14,773 nucleotides of DNA from Deltaproteobacteria bacterium (GTDB lineage Bacteria > Desulfobacterota > Binatia > UBA9968), in assembly GCA_020027655.1 (NCBI GenBank), contig JAHKKJ010000025.1, positions 1-14,773 on the forward strand. Reading direction: 5' to 3'. Shown one piece after another: positions 1 to 6,296 of the stretch; the first letter of the stretch is position 1, and every line of letters starts with the position of its first letter. The notes under the pieces were generated by a model. That model was not told the origin of the DNA and ran no database searches. It was given only the letters and a program-made list of their open reading frames with translations. Both the position numbers and the translations under genes were made by a program.

Positions 1-2
1 GC

Positions 3-110
3 GTCGTGATCTCGGGCGAAAGCGACGTGAACCAATACAATGAGATCGGCAATCAGCCGATAGGGTATTTGCAGCGTGTTCATTGCACTGGAAGAATAAG
101 CTCAACATAA
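3..110 (+). CDS. 3' end of an unrecognised protein gene (partial)
   Basis: An open frame enters from the left edge (reading frame starting at base 3) and runs about 35 codons to a TAA at 108-110. The predicted tail is polar and ends QRVHCTGRISST. No motif is recognised. It could be the C-terminus of a gene that begins outside the window or a chance open frame. Nothing else in bases 1-240 looks coding on either strand. Confidence 0.3.
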   Translation, partial: VVISGESDVNQYNEIGNQPIGYLQRVHCTGRISST

Positions 111-240
111 GCCAATAGGGCGAGGCACGGAAGCAACCACAACGGAAATTCGTGCGCCTTTTTTCTCTCGGCGGCGCTTGACCGTCCCTGTTTTAGCCCT
201 TAAACTTTCGCCGACGGTCTGTTTTACACAACCACTTGGA

Positions 241-1053
241 ATGATAGGTCGAAAGTACATCAGGGCCGCAATCACGGCCAGTTCCCTCTTGTTTTTGACT
301 CTCGATGGAAATACCCAAGAGAAACAGAAACAATCGGTAACGCGGTCGTCTTCATCCCGAAAAGTCGCTCCGGTGGACGCCGAGCTTGCCAGGTTGCGGG
401 CTGAAGTCATCGAGAAGATGAAGGAATCACGGGCCAGCGCTGAAAAGTTGCTGGCGATTCACGAAGAGGAAAAGACCAAGCTCACGACTGAATACCAGCG
501 GCGGCGGGAGTTCTACAGTCAAGGGCTGATTTCTCGCTCTGAGCTGAACCAGGTGGAGCGAGCTTTGGCGGAGGCGATCGTCCGAGTAGAAGAGGACAAG
601 CGGTGGCTCACGGAATCTGACATCGCGATCACAGAAGCAACCATGCGTGATGAGCTGCTCCGGCTGCCCGGTCTAGCCATAGGCGGCTATAGCGAAACCG
701 GGACTTTGCTCCGCTTCAATGGCGGCGCGCCATGGTCTCTGGCAGATACGCCGAAGATCGAGAAGTTTTTCTTGCAAACCTTCGGACGTGGGTTGCCGGT
801 TACGGCCTTTGGTCAAACAGCAACCCATGACCGCCTCAGATTCGATCATCGAAACGCAATAGACGTAGCGCTCCATCCGGACAGCAATGAGGGGCGGTCG
901 CTTCTCTCGTACCTACGGCAGATGGGAATTCCTTTCATCGCCTTCAGGGGCGCAGTGCCGGGAGCTGCCACTGGGGCCCATATTCACATAGGTAACCCAT
1001 CCGTGAAAGCCGTTGTCAGCGCAGATCCCCAAAAGGAGTGTTGTAAGCGATAG
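241..1053 (+). CDS. Secreted coiled-coil protein with M15-like metallopeptidase domain
   Basis: Predicted 270 residues. The N-terminus (MIGRKYIRAAITASSLLFLT) looks like a Sec signal peptide, so the ATG at 241 is preferred over an in-frame TTG at 178. Residues about 47-133 form a charged helical hairpin whose turn, GLISRSELNQ (95-104), resembles the alpha-hairpin of HlyD-type membrane fusion proteins. The C-terminal domain (about 150-255) carries DHRNAIDVALHPDS (202-215), then GAHIHIG (245-251). This is the His...Asp...His-x-His zinc pattern of D-Ala-D-Ala peptidases of the M15 type (His203, Asp208, His247/His249; His196 is also near). The spacing between the first His and Asp is shorter than the classical HxxGxAxD motif. 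A role in periplasmic peptidoglycan trimming is inferred. The domain could also be a non-catalytic relative. The next gene follows after 52 nt. Confidence 0.7.
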   Translation: MIGRKYIRAAITASSLLFLTLDGNTQEKQKQSVTRSSSSRKVAPVDAELARLRAEVIEKMKESRASAEKLLAIHEEEKTKLTTEYQRRREFYSQGLISRSELNQVERALAEAIVRVEEDKRWLTESDIAITEATMRDELLRLPGLAIGGYSETGTLLRFNGGAPWSLADTPKIEKFFLQTFGRGLPVTAFGQTATHDRLRFDHRNAIDVALHPDSNEGRSLLSYLRQMGIPFIAFRGAVPGAATGAHIHIGNPSVKAVVSADPQKECCKR

Positions 1054-1105
1054 AGCCGGTCTCTTGGTCACAAGCGGTTGGAGACTCGGCGCGGAGCATG
1101 ATCCC

Positions 1106-1825
1106 ATGAGTGAAGTTGTAAATCTGATTAAAGCGTCAACCATCGTCGTTGTTCGGCCTGATCCCAACGGTGGCATCGAAGTTCTCATGACAAGGCGCCG
1201 TCCGGAAATGCAATTCCTGGGGGGATTTTTGGTTTTTCCGGGTGGCGGAGTGGAAAATGAGGATTGCTCCGAGAAGATGTTATCCCTTTGCCGTGGTCTA
1301 ACTCGATCAGACGCCCAGAAAACCCTCGGTGCCGACCTCGGTCCGGAGATGAGTCTAGGCCATTGGGTTGCAGCGGTTAGAGAACTTTTCGAAGAAACCG
1401 GAATCCATTTTTTCATTGATGAAAATGGCATGGCGCCCGATGGCTCGACAGGCCATCTCGCGGAAAGATTAGGCGAGAAGCGCCAGGCTTTATCAAATGG
1501 CACTCTTGACTTACCGCGCCTGTTGGAATCTGAAAGGCTCTTTTGCGATTTGGGACGCTTTACCTATCTCTTTCACCGCATTACACCCGAAAAATACCCG
1601 GTCCGGTTTGATACCCGTTTTTACTTGGCTGCGCTTCCTCCGAATCAGACTGCGCTTATCTCCTCCGAGGAAGTGTCCGAAAGTCTTTGGCTCACACCCA
1701 AACTCGCCTTAGAAGAATCCGCATCCGGTAAGTTTCCCATGATGCCGCCCACGATCATTACCCTGCGCACCCTGGCTGAACATGGATCATGGCAAAATCT
1801 CTGTACGGCATTTCCTTTGCGTTGA
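1106..1825 (+). CDS. Nudix hydrolase, NUDT7/8/19-like long form
   Basis: Predicted 239 residues. Nudix enzymes hydrolyse nucleoside diphosphates linked to another group (for example CoA, NADH or nucleotide sugars) using a metal-binding helix. Visible are FPGGGV (44-49), the glycine-rich beginning of the box, and RELFEETG (92-99), the REx2EExG core. The two are separated by an insert of about 40 residues as in NUDT19/CoA-pyrophosphatase-like members. The ATG at 1106 is preferred because GGAG lies at 1093-1096 with 9 nt spacing, and because the longer frame from 1013 would overlap the preceding gene. Substrate cannot be told from sequence. The gene ends just before the hairpin-rich repeat region. 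Confidence 0.85.
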   Translation: MSEVVNLIKASTIVVVRPDPNGGIEVLMTRRRPEMQFLGGFLVFPGGGVENEDCSEKMLSLCRGLTRSDAQKTLGADLGPEMSLGHWVAAVRELFEETGIHFFIDENGMAPDGSTGHLAERLGEKRQALSNGTLDLPRLLESERLFCDLGRFTYLFHRITPEKYPVRFDTRFYLAALPPNQTALISSEEVSESLWLTPKLALEESASGKFPMMPPTIITLRTLAEHGSWQNLCTAFPLR

Positions 1826-1883
1826 AGCATCTTGCTCAGACCGATGGACTTTCCGGTCGCTTTTTTGACTTTAGATCTCAACT

Positions 1884-2052
1884 CTGTTCAGGATGACGGC
1901 CCCATCCAGTGTCATCCTGAACAGCGGACTGTGTAAAAACTCTTGATTCGTGCTTCGACAAAGCTCAGCACGAACGGTGAATGATGTGATTTGGATATTC
2001 AGCCGATCATCCAGCGAGGTCGAAGGCTGGTCGGCGAGTTTTCACACGGTCT
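1884..2052. repeat. Composite hairpin-rich intergenic element (REP/MITE-like)
   Basis: This fills most of the 338-base gap between the Nudix and dienelactone hydrolase genes. Three nested parts are visible. First, a perfect 14-bp inverted repeat, CTGTTCAGGATGAC at 1884-1897 and its complement at 1911-1924, with a 13-base loop. Second, an imperfect 17-bp terminal inverted repeat at 1926-1942 and 2036-2052 (14 of 17 match) enclosing about 93 bases. Third, inside it, a small palindrome TTCGTGCT...AGCACGAA at about 1947-1974, and a bulged stem of GCCGA/CCAGC against GCTGGTCGGC at about 2002-2035. The first hairpin could also terminate the Nudix transcript, although no T-run follows. The arrangement suggests a dispersed non-coding repeat; copy number cannot be judged from one window. 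Confidence 0.65.
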
Positions 2053-2163
2053 GGCAGTGTGAAGGATCGAAGCCTTGCCTTGACGACGTCGTTGAGGGAG
2101 CGATAAGCTGAGGAGCCATCTAAACCAGATTCTTATCAATTAACGAAGGCATTTGGGGGATCC

Positions 2164-2988
2164 ATGGCGGTCAAGAAAACAACGGGAATCACACCGTCTA
2201 CCGTTCGGTTCGGCCGCGGCATCAATGCGGTGCGCGCGTTGCCGAAGGCCAAAGGGAAACGGCCGGCAGTGATTATTCTTCACGAGCGCTACGGCGTCGA
2301 TCAGCATACGAAGGATCTCACGGTAAAACTCGCTCAAGCCGGCTTCGTCGGTTTGGCTCCCGATCTTTTTCACCGTTTCAAAGGCGACCGGAAGGCTTTG
2401 CAAAAGGGGCAAGTAAGAATGGATCTGCGCGACGATGAAGCGTTAGAAGATTTGAATGCGGCGGTGGATTACTTGAAAAAATCGACCAATGTCGATGGTG
2501 CGCGCATTGGCATTATCGGCGTGTGTCAAACCGGCCGGCAACCTTTGCTGCTCGCCGCTAATAGGAATGATATCGCCGGAATTGTGGTACTTTACGGCGC
2601 CATCGGCGGCAGGGAATGGGATGGCAACGATCTTCGGCCTACCCCGGTTGAGAAACTCGTCGCACAGGTATCTTGCCCGGTGCTGGGAATCTTCGGCGAG
2701 GCGGATCATATTATATCGGTGGACGATGTGGTCCGGTTCCGTGGTTGTTTGGAATGGGCGAGGAAGAGTTATCATGTGCGGTTGTACCGCGACGCGCCGC
2801 ACGGCTGGCTCAACGACACCATGCCGGGACGCTACCGCAAAGAGCCCGCCAAGGATGCCTGGAGCCTGATGATGTCATTCCTGAAAAAATGCTTCGCCGG
2901 TGGTTGGGACCAGCAGAGAATTTCTTCTATCTTTGAGAGCAACTACTCGACCCAATATGATTTTACCAAGAACGTTCGGCTCGAATAG
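2164..2988 (+). CDS. Dienelactone hydrolase family alpha/beta hydrolase
   Basis: Predicted 274 residues. DLH-family enzymes hydrolyse lactones or esters in the cytoplasm, classically dienelactone in chlorocatechol breakdown. The Cys-Asp-His triad is visible: GVCQTG (119-124) with nucleophile Cys121, EADHI with Asp181, and APHGW with His213. HERYG (40-44) supplies the Glu41 that holds the cysteine in the resting state in DLH. The chain ends with a roughly 25-residue tail after the hydrolase fold (DFTKNVRLE at the end), beyond what the fold needs. The ATG at 2164 follows a purine-rich GGGGGA at about 2155-2160. The solute-binding protein gene begins within 2-18 nt of the stop, so the two are probably cotranscribed. 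A role in degrading a small imported aromatic or ester is inference. Confidence 0.88.
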   Translation: MAVKKTTGITPSTVRFGRGINAVRALPKAKGKRPAVIILHERYGVDQHTKDLTVKLAQAGFVGLAPDLFHRFKGDRKALQKGQVRMDLRDDEALEDLNAAVDYLKKSTNVDGARIGIIGVCQTGRQPLLLAANRNDIAGIVVLYGAIGGREWDGNDLRPTPVEKLVAQVSCPVLGIFGEADHIISVDDVVRFRGCLEWARKSYHVRLYRDAPHGWLNDTMPGRYRKEPAKDAWSLMMSFLKKCFAGGWDQQRISSIFESNYSTQYDFTKNVRLE

Positions 2989-2990
2989 CG

Positions 2991-3965
2991 TTGGAGAGCC
3001 CCTGTTATGAATGCGAGGAAAATAAAGTTCAGTTAATCAGCGTGCTGGCTTTGCTGGTTTCCATCTTGTCAGGCGAGCCGGTGGTCAGTGCGGAACGAAT
3101 CGTGATCGGCACGCCGAGTCGCGGTCTGTTTGAATTTCCTGCTGTCGTTGCCATGCGTAAGGGATACTACAAAGACGAGGGGCTCGAGGTCGATAAAGTT
3201 CAGATGCAGCCGGCAATCGCCGTCAAGGCGCTGATCTCCGGGGATATCGATTATTTGCTGGCGTGGGGGTCGGCGATACGCGCCGCGGTAACCGGCGTGC
3301 CGATTAAAGCGGTAGTCGGCATGGCCTCGCGGCCACTGCACGTTTTGATCGCCCGCCAGGAAATCAAAAGTCCCAAGGATTTAAAAGGCAAAGTCATCGG
3401 CGTCGATTCCGTCGCGGGCACGGTGGACTATCTCTCCCGCGTGGCGGTGCGGCACTTTGGTTTCGAACCTGAAAAGGATGTCAAAATTATCGTCACCGGT
3501 GAAAGCCCCACGCGTCTAGCGGCCCTGCGCGCTGGTTCCATCGACGCCACGCCCATTGACGTAGCCTTCGCGATGAAGGCGGAAGACGAAGGCTTCAGGC
3601 GGCTTCTCTATCTTGGCGATATCATCGAGCTTCCACTCTCAGGGATTGCCGTGACGGATAACAAGCTGCAGACCCAGCGGGAACAAGTCAAAAAAGTGGT
3701 ACGGGCCTCCCTTAGAGGCTCACGCTTTATGAAGCAAAATCGCGCTGAAACGATTCAGATGCTGTCTGATTATCTGCGCATCACTCCCTCTCAGGCAGCC
3801 AAAGCGTACGACACCTCCATCAATTCCTTCACCGACGACGGCATGATTTCCGATAAGGGTATTAACCTCGACGTGCAGCTCACCAAGGAACGGCTCAAGA
3901 TGACGAAAGAAATTCCGCTGAGTCAGTTGGTGGACTGGAGTTTGGTCAAGGAGATAAAACAATAA
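2991..3965 (+). CDS. ABC transporter substrate-binding protein, NMT1/SsuA-like
   Basis: Predicted 324 residues from a TTG at 2991. The fold is that of NMT1/THI5/SsuA-type periplasmic binding proteins that deliver small organic solutes to ABC permeases. Family marks are IVIGTPSRGLFEFPAVVA, KGYYKDEGLEV, the segment SPKDLKGKVIGV and the later DATPIDVAFAMKAEDEGF region. A hydrophobic stretch LISVLALLVSILSG followed by VVSA-ER (cleavage near residue 34) is a Sec signal peptide. The N-terminus is odd. A better start, ATG at 3007 with GGAGAG at 2993-2998 upstream, reads MNARKIKFS and then hits TAA at 3034, one frame off the rest. A single missing base near 3031-3036 would join the two. No permease or ATPase gene is adjacent, so the protein is an orphan here. 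Ligand unknown. Confidence 0.85.
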   Translation: MESPCYECEENKVQLISVLALLVSILSGEPVVSAERIVIGTPSRGLFEFPAVVAMRKGYYKDEGLEVDKVQMQPAIAVKALISGDIDYLLAWGSAIRAAVTGVPIKAVVGMASRPLHVLIARQEIKSPKDLKGKVIGVDSVAGTVDYLSRVAVRHFGFEPEKDVKIIVTGESPTRLAALRAGSIDATPIDVAFAMKAEDEGFRRLLYLGDIIELPLSGIAVTDNKLQTQREQVKKVVRASLRGSRFMKQNRAETIQMLSDYLRITPSQAAKAYDTSINSFTDDGMISDKGINLDVQLTKERLKMTKEIPLSQLVDWSLVKEIKQ

Positions 3966-3984
3966 AAGGAATCGCAACAGTTAC

Positions 3985-4034
3985 TTTGGCGGGAGCGTAC
4001 ATTTACCCTAGGGAACGCTCGAGTTTGCGCCAAA
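3985..4034. terminator. Imperfect hairpin after the solute-binding protein gene
   Basis: TTTGGCG (3985-3991) pairs with CGCCAAA (4028-4034), and GAGCGT (3993-3998) pairs with ACGCTC (4015-4020), leaving a 7-base bulge on the right arm and a 16-base loop. It begins about 20 nt past the upstream stop codon. No clear T-run follows on the + strand, so a factor-independent terminator is only one possibility; a repeat-type hairpin is another. Confidence 0.3.
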
Positions 4035-4092
4035 ATTGACGATAAAGTCTATTCGACGGCGGCTTCGTGGCCCTGCCAGACAAGGAGGACAA

Positions 4093-4479
4093 ATGCTTAA
4101 AGGTTCATGTCTTTGTGGCGGCATTCGGTATGAGATCGACGCAGATCTAGGACCCGTGACCAACTGTCACTGTAGCCAATGCCGTAAGGCGGCAGGCGCG
4201 GCGTTTGCAAGCAACGCTTCCGTGCCTGCGGCGTCATTTCGCTTCGTTGCCGGGGCTGAGTTGCTTAAAGAGTGGGAATCCTCTCCTGGGAAGCGGCGAT
4301 GCTTTTGCGGGCACTGCGGTTCACCGATCCTCAAACGCAATGACGCCCATCCGGAGAATATCCGGCTTCGTTTAGGAACTTTAGATACGGATCCTGGAGT
4401 CAAGCCATCTAAGCATATCTGGGTTGGCTCAAAGGCGCCCTGGGTTGAAATCACGGACGGGCTACCTCAGTCGGAATAA
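4093..4479 (+). CDS. GFA/CENP-V domain zinc-binding protein
   Basis: Predicted 128 residues, the normal size for this family. The cysteine layout of the GFA (glutathione-dependent formaldehyde-activating, CENP-V) fold is complete: CLCGG (Cys6, Cys8), NCHCSQC (Cys25, Cys27, Cys30), and CFCGHCG (Cys70, Cys72, Cys75). These residues bind two zinc ions. The C-terminal HIWVGSKAPWVEI is also typical. The start at 4093 is fixed by AAGGAGGAC at 4082-4090. An in-frame ATG at 4036 lacks a comparable site. Some members act on S-hydroxymethylglutathione, but most have no known substrate, so no reaction is assigned. Neighbouring genes give no functional clue. Confidence 0.85.
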   Translation: MLKGSCLCGGIRYEIDADLGPVTNCHCSQCRKAAGAAFASNASVPAASFRFVAGAELLKEWESSPGKRRCFCGHCGSPILKRNDAHPENIRLRLGTLDTDPGVKPSKHIWVGSKAPWVEITDGLPQSE

Positions 4480-4651
4480 TAAACCGCATTACGCTTGTCG
4501 TTTTCTGGCGATCCGATACAACCCTTGCAATCAGACCAGGCTCTATTGCACACTGCTATTTCTCAGAACTTGCGTCTCTGCGCGAGTCATCGGGTTTTCG
4601 ATACCGCAATCCAGATTTCAAATATCTTGGGCTAGCCTTACCGAAAATCAC

Positions 4652-5410
4652 ATGTCAAACCAACCGGAAAAAGACTACGAAAAGTTGATTGCGGACCAGC
4701 TTCGCGAGGCGGGGATCAAGTTTGCGACGGAGAAAGCAATCGCCGGTCTTGCACCTGATTTTATCGTTTACGCGCCGGATGGGCGGCAGTTTATCGTCGA
4801 GGTGAAAAACTGGGATTTTCCGGGATTGACGACGGAAGCCAGCCGGCAAGCGCAAAATTATCAGGATGCCGTGAAGGCGGACGGTGCATTCATTGTGATT
4901 CCGGGCCTAAAGAGAAATCTACCTTCAAAGGGAGTCGTTACTCTCGATGGTCTTGTGCCTGCTCTTCAGGCTGAACTCGAAACGACAAAGGCGCGTTCAA
5001 ACCCTCCCACTGCGACGAACGTCGGCAAGCTCGTTTTTGCCGCCATGCCATTTGCGCCGCAATACGAGGACGTGTTTTTCATTGCGATGAGATATGCGGC
5101 CGAGCAAGTGGGTGCGGTATGCACGAGAGTCGATCGGCGCGAGTTCCAGGGCAATGTTGTGGACGAGATTCAAAGTCTCATTCGCGAATCGATCGCCGTA
5201 TTCGTCGATCTTTCCGAAGCTAAGCCGAATGTTCTCTACGAGACTGGGTACGCCCACGCGCTGAAAAAGCCGTGTATCCACATCTGCTCAACACCTTTGG
5301 AGAAAGTGCCGTTCGATGTCTACCAATGGAAGACGACGAAATATAGCCCGGGCCAAACTCACAAACTTGGGAAAGAGCTGGCCCAGCGGTTGAAGGACGT
5401 CCTCGCCTAG
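4652..5410 (+). CDS. PD-(D/E)XK nuclease fused to deoxyribosyltransferase/TIR-like domain
   Basis: Predicted 252 residues in two domains. Residues about 5-75 have a restriction-endonuclease-like core: Glu10 in the first helix, LAPDF with Pro35-Asp36, and IVEVKNW with Glu50-x-Lys52. This is the PD...ExK metal-binding signature. Residues about 129-252 resemble the nucleoside 2-deoxyribosyltransferase/TIR-like Rossmann fold: LVFAAMPF (128-135), FVDLSEAKPNVLYETGYAHA (184-203) with Asp186 and Glu197, the latter at the position of the family's catalytic glutamate. Such domains bind or cleave nucleotides and recur in bacterial defence proteins. The start is the first ATG after a 172-nt gap, with a poor ribosome binding site. 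The open frame extends upstream to 4424 but that part overlaps the GFA gene and has no domain character. It ends 3 nt before the DNA glycosylase gene. Cytoplasmic; function unproven. Confidence 0.75.
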   Translation: MSNQPEKDYEKLIADQLREAGIKFATEKAIAGLAPDFIVYAPDGRQFIVEVKNWDFPGLTTEASRQAQNYQDAVKADGAFIVIPGLKRNLPSKGVVTLDGLVPALQAELETTKARSNPPTATNVGKLVFAAMPFAPQYEDVFFIAMRYAAEQVGAVCTRVDRREFQGNVVDEIQSLIRESIAVFVDLSEAKPNVLYETGYAHALKKPCIHICSTPLEKVPFDVYQWKTTKYSPGQTHKLGKELAQRLKDVLA

Positions 5411-5413
5411 GCC

Positions 5414-5995
5414 GTGAAAATCTCTCGTTCGTTCTACGAGAAATCCACCCTTGATGTTGCCCGGCAGTTGCTTGGCAAGTACTTGGTGCGAAAGCATCCG
5501 GATGGTACAACCGTTGGCCGGATCGTCGAAACCGAAGCCTATGTCGGACCTGAAGACAAAGCGTGCCATGCGTCACGCGGGCGCACCGCACGAACGGAAA
5601 TCATGTTCGGCCCGGCGGGGCATGCTTATGTTTACCTTGTTTACGGTTTCCATCACATGCTCAATATCGTCACGGAGCAAAAGGATTTTCCTGCGGCGGT
5701 ATTAATCCGCGCAGTGGAGCCCGTTAGAGGGATTGCCTTGATGAAGAAACGAAGAGGCATTGACGAGCCGCGCCAGTTCGCGAGTGGACCGGGCAAGCTC
5801 TGTGAGGCTTTTGCCATTGACCGCACGTTAAACGGCAGCGACCTCTGCGGCAGTGTCCTGTATATACGCGATGACGGTGATTTGACGCCGGGCATCATAG
5901 CGAGACCGCGCATTGGCGTTGATTATGCCGGCAAGTGGAAGCATAAACCGTGGCGCTTCTTGATCAGTGGTAATCCCTTTGTCTCCAAACTGTGA
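5414..5995 (+). CDS. mpg: 3-methyladenine DNA glycosylase (AAG/MPG family)
   Basis: Predicted 193 residues, full length for bacterial members. The enzyme flips alkylated purines (3-methyladenine, hypoxanthine and others) out of DNA and cuts the N-glycosidic bond, starting base excision repair. RIVETEAYVGPEDKACH (36-52) matches the human AAG active-site segment: Glu41 corresponds to Glu125, Tyr43 to Tyr127 and His52 to His136. VYLVYGFHHMLNIV is the other conserved block, and SGPGKLCEAFAID and LISGNPFVS are also typical. The start is a GTG at 5414, 3 nt beyond the upstream stop, so translation is probably coupled to the nuclease fusion gene. No separate promoter is evident between them. Confidence 0.92.
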   Translation: MKISRSFYEKSTLDVARQLLGKYLVRKHPDGTTVGRIVETEAYVGPEDKACHASRGRTARTEIMFGPAGHAYVYLVYGFHHMLNIVTEQKDFPAAVLIRAVEPVRGIALMKKRRGIDEPRQFASGPGKLCEAFAIDRTLNGSDLCGSVLYIRDDGDLTPGIIARPRIGVDYAGKWKHKPWRFLISGNPFVSKL

Positions 5996-6038
5996 CGCAC
6001 TAATGCCGTGAGGGTGACTGAGGAAAACGAGTGTAGGG

Positions 6039-6113
6039 ATGAAAAGCGGTAAACAACGGCGCGCGGAACTCAAGACAAAATTGAAGCTGCAGTTTGGCAG
6101 TCTCCCGGTTTAA
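6039..6113 (+). pseudogene. Possible relic of a small zinc-ribbon protein gene
   Basis: ATG at 6039, with TAGGG just upstream, opens a 24-codon frame beginning MKSGKQRRAELKTK and ending TAA at 6111-6113. The first dozen residues recall the start of a family of small zinc-ribbon proteins, which are normally about 100 residues or more; no cysteines remain here. The resemblance is from memory and short, so a chance ORF is quite possible. The rest of the 300-base gap (5996-6296) shows only an isolated TATACT at 6202-6207 that could be a -10 element, without a convincing -35. Confidence 0.3.
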
Positions 6114-6296
6114 AAGAACAAACCCCGCTCGCGTGCTAGGGCTAGGTCACCTCAAAGCCTTCACCTGTGTTTCAGCTTCTTTCCTGGTAATTTCAAATCT
6201 GTATACTAAGTTGAATTCGAGAATCAGGCGCTGCCACCGAGTCATCGTTAGTAATCGGAAAGTATAAATCTAAAAACCATCTTGTCACTAGGGTTA

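Noticed and set aside
4424..4651. 76-residue extension of the nuclease fusion protein
   Set aside because: It overlaps the GFA gene, has no domain-like character, and the PD-(D/E)XK domain starts naturally after the ATG at 4652.
6202..6207. TATACT as a -10 element of a promoter for the GT39 gene
   Set aside because: No -35-like hexamer lies 16-18 bases upstream and there is no proper extended -10, so it is not listed as a promoter.
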